Assembly (NCBI RefSeq): GCF_004770615.1
Contig: NZ_RQER01000001.1
Span: 248,001-312,000, forward strand
DNA: 64,000 bases
Reading direction: 5' to 3'
Source: Leptospira langatensis
GTDB lineage: Bacteria > Spirochaetota > Leptospiria > Leptospirales > Leptospiraceae
The position numbers and the translations under genes are program-made. Under the pieces are notes generated by a model, which did not search any database, was not told where the DNA came from, and saw nothing but the letters and a program-made list of their open reading frames with translations. Each line of letters begins with the position of its first letter. Position 1 is the stretch's first letter. Below are positions 9,976 to 19,371 of this stretch, in pieces.

Positions 9976-11439
9976 ATGACCGAAACTAGTCTTATCAGGA
10001 GAAGGAAGAGAAACTTGAGCCAGACAGTCCGTTTTACTCAGAAAACCAAGCCCTTCTTTTCTGCCTGGATTTTTTCTCCAAAACTTTTCCTTCTAGTTCT
10101 TTTCTTCCTTTCTAACTCCCTTTTCGCTCAATCCGAGATCGTTTCCGAATCCTGGCTCCAGTCCTTAAATCGCTGGATAGAAGCCGGCATCTCCGGTTCT
10201 GAGTTTACCTTCCATTCCGTAATCCTTCTCGTGTTAGGAGGGCTTATGGCGAGCCTTCTTCCTTGCGTTTATCCTCTATATCCGATCACTGTGGGGATCA
10301 TCCAAGCAAGAGGAGAGGCCGGTAGGGGGAAGCTATTCCATCCTCTCGTTTATTATCTAGGCCTTTCCTTTATGTATTTCTGCTTCGGACTGGCTGCGGG
10401 AATTTCGGGCGGAGCTGTAAATACCGTTCTTCGCTATCCAAGCACGAACTTGTTCTTAGCGATCATTATCTTTTTATTAGGCCTTGCTTCATTAGGATAT
10501 TTGCATCTTCCCATTTTCCGTTCTAAGGAATGGAAGGGAGGAGAAGGATGGAAGGGAACCTTCTTCTTGGGAATGGGAGCTGGGTTTCTTTCTTCTCCTT
10601 GCGTGGGTCCGGTTGTGGTTGCCATTCTGATCCAGATCACTGCGGGTATACAGGCAGTTACTGTTTCTTCTCTTGCTCTTTCCGCATTCAAGATGTCCTT
10701 ATTCGGTTTCGGTCTAGGACTCCCGTTCTTGGTCTTGGGAGTGTTCGGTCTTTCGCTTCCTAAATCGGGAAAGTGGACTAAGTGGATCCAGATCGTTCTC
10801 GGTTTTGTAGTGCTCTACTTTTCTTGGTTATATTATTCTAAGGCGATGCAACTGTGGTCCATTCCATCCGAGTTGAGCGTAGGAATTTTGGCTGCAGCAG
10901 TTGGTATTCTTCTCACTGCATACTTCTACCAATCCAATCAAGTCCATCGCACAGAAAGAATGAGGAAGGCGCTTTTGCTTACGGGCCTGATCTGTTCTTC
11001 GGTTATCTTTATTCGACTCGCGAGTGGAAATAGCCTGGGCGATTTTAAGAAGGATGTTTTAGAAGAACACGGGAATCTGGAATGGCATAGGGCCTCCGAT
11101 CCGGCATTTCAACTTGCGAAGAATCAGGATCGATTGGTGTTCGTGGACTTCTATGCGGATTGGTGTTCTAACTGTAAAGCATTCGAGGAACTGACCCTAG
11201 CCGATCCGGACCTAAACCAGGCATTGGGGAAGACTGTCCTTCTTAAGGTGAAGGATGATGATAAGGATTTTGTAATATATGAACAAGATCCCCGTTTTCC
11301 GGAATTAAAAATTGGCCTTCCTTTCTTCGTAATCTTCTCTTCCGATGGAAGAGTTCTTTTTAAAACCACTAACTACCTGAATACCGCAGACATGATCCGC
11401 ACAATTCGCGGAGAAAATATTCACGCTTCGGGCGAGTGA
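9976..11439 (+). CDS. dsbD: DsbD-like thiol:disulfide interchange protein
   Basis: Carries reducing power from cytoplasmic thioredoxin across the inner membrane to periplasmic proteins. After a signal segment (residues about 25-52) the eight-helix transmembrane domain contains the two membrane cysteine motifs LLPCVYPLYP (near 95) and SSPCVGPVVV (near 207). A periplasmic thioredoxin domain follows, with WCSNC at 396-400. At 487 residues it lacks the N-terminal immunoglobulin-like alpha domain of E. coli DsbD, having only about 35 residues between the signal and the first helix. It therefore resembles the shorter DsbD/ScsB-like forms. It stands alone between the porin and repeat copy 2. Confidence 0.9.
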   Translation: MTETSLIRRRKRNLSQTVRFTQKTKPFFSAWIFSPKLFLLVLFFLSNSLFAQSEIVSESWLQSLNRWIEAGISGSEFTFHSVILLVLGGLMASLLPCVYPLYPITVGIIQARGEAGRGKLFHPLVYYLGLSFMYFCFGLAAGISGGAVNTVLRYPSTNLFLAIIIFLLGLASLGYLHLPIFRSKEWKGGEGWKGTFFLGMGAGFLSSPCVGPVVVAILIQITAGIQAVTVSSLALSAFKMSLFGFGLGLPFLVLGVFGLSLPKSGKWTKWIQIVLGFVVLYFSWLYYSKAMQLWSIPSELSVGILAAAVGILLTAYFYQSNQVHRTERMRKALLLTGLICSSVIFIRLASGNSLGDFKKDVLEEHGNLEWHRASDPAFQLAKNQDRLVFVDFYADWCSNCKAFEELTLADPDLNQALGKTVLLKVKDDDKDFVIYEQDPRFPELKIGLPFFVIFSSDGRVLFKTTNYLNTADMIRTIRGENIHASGE

Positions 11440-11450
11440 TCCTGCGTTTA

Positions 11451-11720
11451 CGGCGATAAGACGCCCAGTTCGGGCGAGTTTGTAGTTGTGGATATTATTT
11501 TTTTATGATATAGGACAGGGGTGCCAAGCCCACGGGCCACTCCCCCCACCCGAAGGAGGGTGGGGGCCGCGCTGATTTTCGCTCAACTTTCGATTAAATT
11601 TGTGCGTTTGGATTTTCACCGCCGACTCGTTTGACTTAGCTTTCGCTTAGTCACCGGCTCCTCTCGGGCCGTTTTCTCGCTTCCTACGGGGCACTGCGAA
11701 AGGGTGAGGGCCGCGCTAAT
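11451..11720 (+). repeat. Dispersed intergenic repeat, copy 2
   Basis: Second full-length copy, in the same orientation as the one at 6662-6923. It begins GATAAGACGCCCAGTT and contains ATGATATAGG, the CCCCCCACCC-N6-GGGTGGGGG hairpin, CTCAACTTTCGATTAAAT, GTTTGGATTTTCACC and CTGCGAAAGGGTGAGGGCC. It fills the whole gap between dsbD and the convergent lgt-like gene; I see no gene or other signal there. Confidence 0.87.
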
Positions 11721-11731
11721 CTAAATCTAAA

Positions 11732-12691
11732 CTACGCTGTTTGCGTTTCTTTCTCCCACAGCTTCCATTTCGCCAAGAAGAAGACTCCGACCAGAATGAT
11801 TGCGATGGATATATACTGGGACTGGGAAAATCCATGCCAGTAATAGCCAGTCAGGAAGGCTGGGTTTCCGTCTTTGGATGGAATGTTGACGAGTTGAGGG
11901 GGATCCATGAAAGGGATAACGGCCTTATTCACTCGTAGGAACTCCACTCCGAGTCGAGCGATCCCATGTAGGATCAAATATTGAGCCCCTAGGGAGAAGC
12001 GTTTGAAATTCTGGAATCTTGCCCATTTCTGAAAGTAAAAGAAATACAAAAAGGAAATGAAGGACTCTATGATTGGAGTATTCCAAACAGGAACCCCGGA
12101 AGGATGTGCGCTTGTAGGCCAATAGGTGAATACCAATAGAGGGATCTTCACTTCCGTAGCGAATCCGTAGCAACCATCTCCGGAGACGAAACATCCTAAT
12201 CTCCCGATCGCATATCCGATTGCCATGCTCGGGACAGCTGCATCCAAATAAGCTTTTACATCCAGCTTGTGATTGATCATGTACAAGCTGATAAACAGGA
12301 TCCCGAATAGAAATCCTCCATAAAAGACTAGGCCGCTTCCGGAGAATAAGCTGGACCAAAGTCCCGGTCTTCCTGGGAATCCGTTGAAATGGGTTAGTGG
12401 ATAGAGATATTTTCCATCGAAGCCCGGAGTCTCTACAAAGACCTGATCCCAGATCTCGAATACGAAGAAGATCTTTGCTCCGACTAGAGTCCCGAAGACC
12501 CCAAGGATCAATAGCCAATCCGCATGAGTGGGATCTAATTTCCTTCTTTCCAATTCCTTAGGGAGAAGGTAGGAGGCGGATAAAAAGGCCAGCACTACCA
12601 TTAAGCTGAAAGTGGAAATGCCTCCCCAATCTCTACTAATATAAGCCCGGACAAAATCGACCAGTCCGGGAATAGGAATAACGTCTAACAT
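11732..12691 (-). CDS. lgt: Prolipoprotein diacylglyceryl transferase family protein
   Basis: Seven-helix inner-membrane enzyme family that adds diacylglycerol from phosphatidylglycerol to the lipobox cysteine of prelipoproteins. The signature region reads [16 protein letters not shown], with the essential Gly-Arg, and a later conserved Arg is in [13 protein letters not shown]. The E. coli HGG motif (His103) is replaced by FYGG ([13 protein letters not shown]), as I recall for the GRLGCF-type clade. The length, 319 residues, is normal. It is probably functional, but the changed motif leaves open whether this is the only or main Lgt of the cell or a paralogue. Its start lies 69 bases downstream of the M23 peptidase stop, so an operon with that cell-envelope gene is plausible. 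Confidence 0.85.
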   Translation of the reverse strand: MLDVIPIPGLVDFVRAYISRDWGGISTFSLMVVLAFLSASYLLPKELERRKLDPTHADWLLILGVFGTLVGAKIFFVFEIWDQVFVETPGFDGKYLYPLTHFNGFPGRPGLWSSLFSGSGLVFYGGFLFGILFISLYMINHKLDVKAYLDAAVPSMAIGYAIGRLGCFVSGDGCYGFATEVKIPLLVFTYWPTSAHPSGVPVWNTPIIESFISFLYFFYFQKWARFQNFKRFSLGAQYLILHGIARLGVEFLRVNKAVIPFMDPPQLVNIPSKDGNPAFLTGYYWHGFSQSQYISIAIILVGVFFLAKWKLWEKETQTA

Positions 12692-12760
12692 GTTTCCTTC
12701 TTTGGATCTATTTTCCCTAGTAATTCGTTCCCCGATCGGGAAGGGTTCGGAGAAATTTTA

Positions 12761-13777
12761 TCATTCCATGTTTACGAATTCTGCGGGATCCATAGGAGGA
12801 TCGTATCCTATATGAACTTCGTAATGCACGTGAGGGCCTGTCGCTTTTCCAGTGGAGCCCACATGTCCAATGAGCTCTCCTCGGTTTACCAACTGACCCT
12901 TGGTTACTAAGACTACGGAACAGTGTCCGTAGACAGTATAAAATCCGTTTAAATGATTGATGCGGATGCTTTTTCCCAAGCCCCCTGCGGACTGCCCATT
13001 GTCCTCGATGATGCCGGGAGCGGTTGCATAGATGGGAGTTCCTTCTCCCGCTGCGAAGTCTATACCGGAATGGAATTCTCCCATTTCTACTAAGCCGAAA
13101 GGATCCACCCTTCCTCCGAAAGTAGAAGTCACGAATCCCACTCCCGGTTTTAAAGGACGCCCCCTAGGCATTGCATAGAGAATGGATTCTCTTTCCTCCA
13201 GATAGTCGAAAGCGTTTTGGAATGCATGCTTGATCTTGAAGAGCTCAATATTTCTTTCCGCGAAGCCTTCGACAGTGTCTTGGTATAAATTCATGTTAGT
13301 CGAAGATTCAGGCACGTCCTTAGTAAGACTGAATTCGGGAACATAGTCGAAGGTTAGGATCCTCTTCCAAGGCACCTCGTCCCAGGCGACCAAATTCAGT
13401 TGCTCTGTCTTCTTCTCCAATCCGGAAATTTCTTTCTTAGCGTCTTTGAGAAGCGAGTTGTAGTACAAGAATAATCCGACATTATTGTCAGTCTCTCGGA
13501 TCAATTCCCGATTCGGGGCGAAGAAGAAATTCATGTACACTACGAACGCGCTTGCGAGAAGGAACAGAGCAAGTGCCAGGGCCCCTAAAAAGCAGGCCAT
13601 GAAAACGCTGACCTCTACATTGAGCACAGCCTCGTGATCGTGCGGAACAAGCAGGAAAGAAATTTTTCTGGAGCCCTTTTCTTTCATCTTTGACCAAGCA
13701 GAACGAAATCGAAGTTGTTTGATCTTGAGCCTTTCTAGGGCTCCTGGGCGGTCTTCGAACTTTGCCTGGTGGTTCAT
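12761..13777 (-). CDS. Membrane-anchored M23 family metallopeptidase
   Basis: Putative peptidoglycan endopeptidase (LytM/M23 type) working in the periplasm. A basic cytoplasmic N-terminus is followed by one transmembrane helix ([20 protein letters not shown], about residues 58-80). A helical linker with a short coiled coil follows, then the M23 domain in the last 125 residues. The zinc ligands are visible as HSGID and HVHYE, with the core GGRVDPFG and VYGHCS also conserved, so the enzyme looks active. The ATG at 13777 is used here; an internal Met before KEKGSRKIS is a possible alternative. It is divergent from pcnB across 58 bases. Confidence 0.9.
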   Translation of the reverse strand: MNHQAKFEDRPGALERLKIKQLRFRSAWSKMKEKGSRKISFLLVPHDHEAVLNVEVSVFMACFLGALALALFLLASAFVVYMNFFFAPNRELIRETDNNVGLFLYYNSLLKDAKKEISGLEKKTEQLNLVAWDEVPWKRILTFDYVPEFSLTKDVPESSTNMNLYQDTVEGFAERNIELFKIKHAFQNAFDYLEERESILYAMPRGRPLKPGVGFVTSTFGGRVDPFGLVEMGEFHSGIDFAAGEGTPIYATAPGIIEDNGQSAGGLGKSIRINHLNGFYTVYGHCSVVLVTKGQLVNRGELIGHVGSTGKATGPHVHYEVHIGYDPPMDPAEFVNME

Positions 13778-13835
13778 AGATTTTTACTTGCAGGTAGGGG
13801 TCAGAGCGAGATTATAGGATTAACTATCCCATCAT

Positions 13836-15296
13836 ATGAAATTCCTGTCCAATCTCTTCAAGAAAAAAATAGGATCCGTCGACGACATTCTTATTTATCC
13901 GGAAGGAAAGAGATTCTACCGGGACAGTCACCCGGTCCGCAAGTCGATGATAGACGAAGATGCGGTAAAGATCATTCATCGTCTTCATAAATTCGGATAC
14001 AAGGCTTATATCGTCGGCGGAGGAGTCAGAGATCTTCTTTTAGGTCGCAAGCCGAAAGACTTCGACGTTGTCACAAACGCAACGCCGAATCAAATTAAGA
14101 AAATCTTTAATAACTGTCGCATCATTGGTCGTCGCTTTAAGATCGTTCATATCCTTTTCAAAGGAAAGGTGATCGAGGTGAGCACCTTCCGTTCTTTGCC
14201 GGAGCATAGATTCGAGAAACACGTTGAGGACCAGGACTATCTCATTAAGAGAGATAATAAGTTCGGAACTCCGCAAGAAGACGCTGCGAGAAGGGACTTT
14301 ACCATTAACGCGTTATACTACGATATCAGGAATGATTCCATTGTGGACTACGTAGGTGGGTATGAAGATATCCAAAGTAGACAGTTGCGGGTCATCGGAA
14401 ATCCTGATATATCCTTTAGAGAAGATCCGGTGCGTATGCTTCGTGCGGTAAAGTTCGCGGTGCTTCTCGGATTGAAGATCGATAAGGGAACTTCCAAATC
14501 CATTAAGAAAAACGCATTCGAATTAGAAAAGGCTTCCACTTCTCGCATGTTGGAAGAGTATAATAAGATCTTCCGTACATGGAGGACTTCTTTGATCTTT
14601 GAGGGAATGGCCCAGAACCATCTCTTAGAAGTTCTATTCAGAGAAGCCTTCGAAAAAGAAAGGAAGAAGAATCCCGACTTCGGCGATAAATTTCTGGAGA
14701 CAGGTATCGGAAGACGTCTGGTGATTGCGGACAAACTTCTCTCGGAAAGAGAGGAACTCACGCCTCAGATCTTCTATGCGCTCTTATTCTGTGATCTGGT
14801 CCAAGATGCTACCAACAAGAAGGGAGGGCATTTGGTTGCTACCCTCAAGCAGAACTTGGAACCTATTTTCCAAAGATTGGGAACTCCTAAGAAAGACAAA
14901 GAGAGACTCATCAAGGTATTCGCTTCTCAGGAGAGATTCACTCATACCGAGGATGATAAAGCCTCTCAGAATAATTTCTTCCGTAAGAAGGATTTCTTCT
15001 ACGATGCATTTTACGTATTCAAGATCAATGCGATCGCGGAGAATAACGACCAAGCATTGCAATCCGCATTCTTCTGGGAAATCTCCCTCAGAAAGCGTCC
15101 AGTACTGCCGAATAGCGGTGGTGGTGGCGGAGGCGGTAAGAAAGAAAGCGGCGGCGGTCGTCCCAATCGAAATCGCAGAGAGAGGGATCGGGGGGGAAGG
15201 CCGGACAGAGGTCCTCGTCACAATAAACAACAATCTTCCGATTCTTCTAAAGCGGAGAAGGAAGATTCGTTCGACTCGGACGATTCCCAAGACTGA
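13836..15296 (+). CDS. pcnB: Poly(A) polymerase / CCA-adding family nucleotidyltransferase (PcnB type)
   Basis: Nucleotidyltransferase that adds 3' A tails to RNA, or repairs tRNA CCA ends. The head domain has [20 protein letters not shown], with the catalytic DxD pair, then [20 protein letters not shown] and [11 protein letters not shown]. The RNA-binding [14 protein letters not shown] and [14 protein letters not shown] motifs follow. The long C-terminal part and overall layout fit PcnB better than CCA transferase. The last 55 residues are low complexity (Gly runs, then Arg/Asp/Ser-rich), probably disordered RNA-binding tail. The tRNA genes here lack CCA, so the cell must also have a CCA-adding activity, and I cannot exclude that this enzyme supplies it. 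Confidence 0.88.
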   Translation: MKFLSNLFKKKIGSVDDILIYPEGKRFYRDSHPVRKSMIDEDAVKIIHRLHKFGYKAYIVGGGVRDLLLGRKPKDFDVVTNATPNQIKKIFNNCRIIGRRFKIVHILFKGKVIEVSTFRSLPEHRFEKHVEDQDYLIKRDNKFGTPQEDAARRDFTINALYYDIRNDSIVDYVGGYEDIQSRQLRVIGNPDISFREDPVRMLRAVKFAVLLGLKIDKGTSKSIKKNAFELEKASTSRMLEEYNKIFRTWRTSLIFEGMAQNHLLEVLFREAFEKERKKNPDFGDKFLETGIGRRLVIADKLLSEREELTPQIFYALLFCDLVQDATNKKGGHLVATLKQNLEPIFQRLGTPKKDKERLIKVFASQERFTHTEDDKASQNNFFRKKDFFYDAFYVFKINAIAENNDQALQSAFFWEISLRKRPVLPNSGGGGGGGKKESGGGRPNRNRRERDRGGRPDRGPRHNKQQSSDSSKAEKEDSFDSDDSQD

Positions 15297-15366
15297 TTTT
15301 CGTTCGAAACGAATTCGATCTACATTCTAAACGATTATCCTTCTCTATTTAATGAAATACGGATCT

Positions 15367-15389
15367 AACCTGCGCTTGCTTCGCAGGTT
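15367..15389. terminator. Hairpin between convergent pcnB and recJ
   Basis: AACCTGCG and CGCAGGTT form an 8-bp stem with a 7-base loop, four bases beyond the recJ stop codon and 70 bases after pcnB. It can serve both strands but lacks a long T-run. Confidence 0.55.
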
Positions 15390-15393
15390 TCCG

Positions 15394-17295
15394 TTATCTG
15401 AAGGAATCCACAACGAACTGAAGGTTTGTCTTTCCTCGGAAGGTATTTTCCTCTAAGTATCCCCAAAGATCCAGTTCGCCTCTTTCTCTCAATGCGTTGG
15501 AGAAATCGGCCGCCTTATTCCAGACGATGCATTGGATAGAATCTTCTGCGGCTAGGATCTTGAAGCGTGCATGTTTTCCGTCGGAGAGTGGACGGTAGGA
15601 TAGTATTTTTGCGCCTCGGATAGAAAGAAGGGGAGCCGGATTTTCCTGACCGAAAGGCTCGAAGATCCCGAGCTCTTCGTAAATTTCTTCTCTCAATTCT
15701 TGTGGAAGAAGACTTACCAAGCTCTTCGTTTCTTGGTTTGTTTGCGCCACTCTTTCTTCCTCCAACCAAGTGCTTGCTTCTTGGAAAAGGATCTCTGCGA
15801 GTTTGGGGATCTGATCTATGGAAAGAGAAAATCCTCCCGCTTCCTTATGGCCTCCGAACTGATGAAAGATTGGCTCCGCTTTTTTAAGAAGATTGAGTAC
15901 GTTCTCTTCTCCATAGGCTCTCACGCTTCCCTTGGCATGTCCGTGGTCCGGTGCAATGAATATGACGGGTCTCTTGTATTGTTCTACGAGTCTTGTGGCT
16001 ACGATTCCTGAGACCCCGGGTTCAAAATCCGGTTCATAGCAAAATAGGATGGCTCTCTCCGTCCTTTCCCGTTTGCGCTTTAAGAATCCTTCCACCCTGA
16101 ATAAATTTCGTTTGGTCCTTTCTCTTCTTTCTTCGTTTAATTTGAGAAGGTCCGTTGCGAGTCCCTCGGCTTCTTTTTCGGAAGAAGAAAGAAGAAGGGA
16201 AAGTGCAGTCTCCGTTTTCTGCATTCTTCCGGCAGCATTCAATGCAGGACCTATGCTCCAGCCCAGATCTCTGGAAAGAACCTTCTTCTTATTCAGATCC
16301 AGTTGGGACAAAAGGCGGTTCAGTCCGGGACGATGGGAATATTCCCCCGATTTGATCCTTTGTAGAGTAGAGCATCCTTCTTTCACAAGGATCCGATTCT
16401 CTCCTGTCAAAGGCATCATATCCGTGATCGTCCCTATAGAAGCCAGATCCAAATTTTGCAAAACCTGATTTAGGATACCGGGATACTTGGAGATCTGAGA
16501 ATAGAATACCTCTCTTTCCGGGAACGGACCTCTGGAAGTCTTTTCCCATTCCGTATAAGGGCCTGGAAAATGCCTCTCCGCTTCGGAACGATCCCCTTTG
16601 AATAGGCGGATACCTTTCTTCACAAGAGTGCCGCTAAAGAATGTTTCTCCATCGGGGACCCAGTAAAGAATATTTGATTCTTCTAATGTACTATAAAGCC
16701 AGGCTGTGATCAGTTTCCAAGAAAGAACAGAAGTGCAGATCTTTTGGGAAGGATATTTGGAATCGCTTCTCTTCGGAGAGATCAGTTTACAGAAACTAGG
16801 AATGGTCTCCGGGATCTCATGGTGGTCTAAAACGATCACCTGAATTCCTTCTTGGTTGAGTTCTTGGATCTCGGCACTATTGCTTGTCCCGAAGTCCAGG
16901 GTAACGAGTAGATCCGGTTTTACGTCTCTGACGAATTTCATCGCCGGAGCACAGAGTCCGTAATCTTCTTCGCTGGAAGTCTTTACTGTTAATTTCCCTT
17001 GGTGAATATTCCGTAGGAAGGAAGCGAGTAGGCTAGTAGAGCAGACTCCGTCGCTATCCCTGTCCCCATATAGTAGAATGGACTTTTGTTCAGCCACTGC
17101 GGATCGCAGGATCGCAACCGCTTCTTCCATATCCGGAAGAAGAAAGGGAGAAGGAAGATCGGAAAGATTTTGGGATAGGATCTCTTTGCTTGTGCTCGGA
17201 CCGAATAAGGTTCCGAACACATGGGACTGGAGTGCGGTAAATCCTGGAAAAGAGGAATGAGGAAGTTTTTGGAATTCAGGGCCGTGTTCAGGCAT
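15394..17295 (-). CDS. recJ: Single-stranded-DNA-specific exonuclease RecJ
   Basis: Degrades single-stranded DNA 5' to 3' in recombination and repair. The DHH-superfamily motifs are in order: LLYGDRDSDGVCSTSLL (motif I), DLLVTLDFGTSN (II), VIVLDHHEIPE (DHH, III) and NAAGRM (IV). The DHHA1 motif QFGGHKEAGGFSL and a C-terminal OB-like part (ILSYRPLSDGKHARFKILA) follow. The 633 residues are close to the usual 560-580 plus an N-terminal extension and inserts, one around residue 200-250. It ends by the hairpin shared with pcnB, and starts just 3 bases after the bactofilin stop, so the two are probably co-transcribed. Confidence 0.93.
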   Translation of the reverse strand: MPEHGPEFQKLPHSSFPGFTALQSHVFGTLFGPSTSKEILSQNLSDLPSPFLLPDMEEAVAILRSAVAEQKSILLYGDRDSDGVCSTSLLASFLRNIHQGKLTVKTSSEEDYGLCAPAMKFVRDVKPDLLVTLDFGTSNSAEIQELNQEGIQVIVLDHHEIPETIPSFCKLISPKRSDSKYPSQKICTSVLSWKLITAWLYSTLEESNILYWVPDGETFFSGTLVKKGIRLFKGDRSEAERHFPGPYTEWEKTSRGPFPEREVFYSQISKYPGILNQVLQNLDLASIGTITDMMPLTGENRILVKEGCSTLQRIKSGEYSHRPGLNRLLSQLDLNKKKVLSRDLGWSIGPALNAAGRMQKTETALSLLLSSSEKEAEGLATDLLKLNEERRERTKRNLFRVEGFLKRKRERTERAILFCYEPDFEPGVSGIVATRLVEQYKRPVIFIAPDHGHAKGSVRAYGEENVLNLLKKAEPIFHQFGGHKEAGGFSLSIDQIPKLAEILFQEASTWLEEERVAQTNQETKSLVSLLPQELREEIYEELGIFEPFGQENPAPLLSIRGAKILSYRPLSDGKHARFKILAAEDSIQCIVWNKAADFSNALRERGELDLWGYLEENTFRGKTNLQFVVDSFR

Positions 17296-17298
17296 ACA

Positions 17299-17670
17299 TT
17301 ACATGATGCAGTTTCCGCTGAATTTCGCTCCCGACTCGATTTCTAGATCGGGAGTACGAACATCTCCCACTAATTTTCCGGTCTTGCGAACCGAGACCTT
17401 GGAGGCAGCGTTGATATTTCCCTTTAGATCACCTTCGACTTCTAGGGTTCCAGCCTCGATATCCGCCTCAACTCTACCGGTCTCGCCTACGATCAAGGAG
17501 CCAGAGGTTTCGATCGTGCCCTTGAATTGGCCTTTGATCTTGAGTGCGTTATTGAATCGGAGCTTTCCGCGGAACTGGATGTCTTCGCCGATGATTGTGT
17601 CTATGGATTCTTCGCTCATGAGTTTCCATACTCGGACCTCGATCCGGCCTTTCAAATGTTTTTCCGACAT
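17299..17670 (-). CDS. Bactofilin family cytoskeletal protein
   Basis: Small polymer-forming protein that assembles into filaments and organises cell-shape or envelope processes. The core has the bactofilin pattern: DTIIGEDIQFRGKLRF, then short repeated beta-helix rungs rich in Gly and Val (IKGQFKGTIETSGSLIVG, VEGDLKGNINAASKVSVR, LVGDVRTPDLEIESGAKFSG). Length is 123 residues from the ATG at 17670. An internal ATG at 17619 (MSEESIDTIIG) would give a 106-residue product starting where bactofilins usually start. Neither has an outstanding ribosome binding site. It lies upstream of recJ on the same strand. Confidence 0.87.
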   Translation of the reverse strand: MSEKHLKGRIEVRVWKLMSEESIDTIIGEDIQFRGKLRFNNALKIKGQFKGTIETSGSLIVGETGRVEADIEAGTLEVEGDLKGNINAASKVSVRKTGKLVGDVRTPDLEIESGAKFSGNCIM

Positions 17671-17775
17671 AACTCAATTTTTTAACCTGTTTTTCCGAGA
17701 GGAGGCAAAAGAAGAAGTTAGGGACCGAGTTTCGCAAACCGGCTCTTGCAGTTCTATGAGGTTGTCTAAGTAAGA

Positions 17776-18945
17776 TTAGAATGCTGCGACTAAGATCGTT
17801 TCTATCTCATTCTTAGGCAATTCCCTAGGAAGAGAATCCAAGAAAGGAAACGAAGAAGCCAAGCTCGCTATCCCAGGAAGGTCGATCTTTCGGACCTCGT
17901 ATTCGGAAAGCCTCTGTGGGATCTTTAACTCGATATAGATCTTACGGATCCCTTCTACTGCCTTGATAGCTGCCTCGATCACGGAAATATTCGTGATGTC
18001 CTCGTCCAGGGCTTTTGCGATCATAACGTATTTACCTGCGGAGGAGGTGAGGTTGTATTCCATTACGTGGGGAAGAAGGATCGACATCGCTTGGAAAACA
18101 TCCAGATTCGTCAGATTGGAAGCGGCCAAGGAAAGTGCATAACAAAGTCCTAATGAACTGGACGAATGGGACATTCCCACGAGAAGACTTGCACCGAAGA
18201 TCGAGTTCTTGTATTGCAGGTTCTTCGGATCCCGAATGGCAGGCACTAAGTTCTTATAGATGATCTCAATCGCACGTAAGGAAGAAGAGTTCGTAAGTTC
18301 GTTGGAATATTTGGAGAGGATGCTATCCACTGCCGCGGCGAGGATCCCTACGCCCACTTTTGCAACGTCTGCAGAGGTCATGAATGCGCTGATCTTAGCA
18401 TCTGCGATCACCATCTCCGGAAATAGATACTCATGAGAGAAATAACGAACCGTTCTGTCTTCGTCCATATAGACGGTAGAGATCGGAGCGCATTCCAGGC
18501 CCATCACAGGATGAGTGGGAATAAGAACGAGCGGAATGGGTTTCTTTAATCTCAGAGCCTTTTTAGAGATAAAGACTTCTTCTGCAAAGGAATCGTTATT
18601 TGCGAGAAGAGCGACTAACTTTGCAGTGTTCAGGCTTTCGAAAGAGCCATATCCAATGATACAATTCGCATTGGAGATACGCGCGAAGTAAGCGGCAGTA
18701 TCCAGATCCTTTAGGGTAGGCTCCTTCTCGATATTATCATAGAGGATCACTCCGTCTATATGCTTCTCTAGAGAAGTCTTGATGATGGAGAATTCATCCA
18801 TGTTCTCCAGCTCGCTTTGGGTGGAGAGAATGACCGCGCGGGAACCTATGTTCTTAATGAAATTCCCCATTTTGAAGCCGCAATCGACTTCAAAATGGAT
18901 CTTGGTAGGAAAATTGAAATTAATCCAGTCGGGGAGTATCGGCAT
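17776..18945 (-). CDS. Iron-alcohol-dehydrogenase-fold protein lacking the metal ligands
   Basis: Recognisable as a group III (iron-containing) alcohol dehydrogenase homologue by its length (389 residues). Its motif order also fits: a dinucleotide-type segment IGYGSFESLNTAKLVALL, then IPLVLIPTHPVMGLECAPIS, FPEMVIADAKI and ILLPHVMEYN. However, the four residues that bind iron in the family (Asp, His, His, His of E. coli FucO) are not kept. GVDALTHAIE aligns with VGVGILAAAVD, LGLVHGMAH with LGLCYALSLA, and the HGV before ILLPH with VFQ. It is therefore unlikely to be a metal-dependent dehydrogenase. It may bind nucleotide without redox chemistry, or do something else. It is single-copy here, between a bactofilin and a FlgM-like gene. 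Confidence 0.75.
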   Translation of the reverse strand: MPILPDWINFNFPTKIHFEVDCGFKMGNFIKNIGSRAVILSTQSELENMDEFSIIKTSLEKHIDGVILYDNIEKEPTLKDLDTAAYFARISNANCIIGYGSFESLNTAKLVALLANNDSFAEEVFISKKALRLKKPIPLVLIPTHPVMGLECAPISTVYMDEDRTVRYFSHEYLFPEMVIADAKISAFMTSADVAKVGVGILAAAVDSILSKYSNELTNSSSLRAIEIIYKNLVPAIRDPKNLQYKNSIFGASLLVGMSHSSSSLGLCYALSLAASNLTNLDVFQAMSILLPHVMEYNLTSSAGKYVMIAKALDEDITNISVIEAAIKAVEGIRKIYIELKIPQRLSEYEVRKIDLPGIASLASSFPFLDSLPRELPKNEIETILVAAF

Positions 18946-18984
18946 TCGAGTCGTCTCCCTTAGATTTTTGAGAGAGGGTAAGGG

Positions 18985-19020
18985 AAAACCCGGAATTTAA
19001 GGGAAAGAATTCCGGGTTTT
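18985..19020 (-). terminator. Terminator of the FlgM-like gene
   Basis: AAAACCCGGAATT and AATTCCGGGTTTT make a perfect 13-bp stem around a 10-base loop, ten bases past the stop codon at 19030. The T-ending arm lets it work in both directions. Confidence 0.88.
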
Positions 19021-19029
19021 AACGAAGTA

Positions 19030-19353
19030 TTAGCGTCCTAAGAAAGACTCGGCAACTCTATCCGCTACTGCGTTTAGGATTTCCGGACTTAGATTGTCAT
19101 AATCTCCGTTCTTGAGTTTTTCCTTTACTTCTTTGAGTTTCGCAGAACGCTCGGAGTCTACCGGGCTAGAAACGATCTTTTGAGCGATCGTTTGCACTTC
19201 TGCTTGGATACGTGCCTCGGAAGCTTTTTGCTTAGCAGTATCGGAGATTGAAATATTATCGAATGATTCCTTGGTCTCACTCTTGCGAACAGGAGTCGAT
19301 TTACGAGGTTCGTACGAGCCTCCGCCAATGCCGCCTATTTTATCTATAGTCAT
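19030..19353 (-). CDS. FlgM-like small protein (putative anti-sigma-28 factor)
   Basis: A 107-residue soluble protein with a disordered, basic N-terminal half and a helical C-terminal half. The pattern DNISISDTAKQKASEARIQ, then an Asp/Arg/Lys-rich helix SERSAKLKEVKEKLKNGDYD, then LSPEILNAVADRVAESFL, follows FlgM proteins. In those, the C-terminal helices bind the flagellar sigma factor FliA until the hook is finished. I assign this from the pattern only; similarity is moderate and no flagellar gene adjoins it. It is followed by a strong terminator and preceded by rsmI 18 bases upstream on the same strand. Confidence 0.6.
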   Translation of the reverse strand: MTIDKIGGIGGGSYEPRKSTPVRKSETKESFDNISISDTAKQKASEARIQAEVQTIAQKIVSSPVDSERSAKLKEVKEKLKNGDYDNLSPEILNAVADRVAESFLGR

Positions 19354-19371
19354 GGGTTTTCCCTCTCACTC

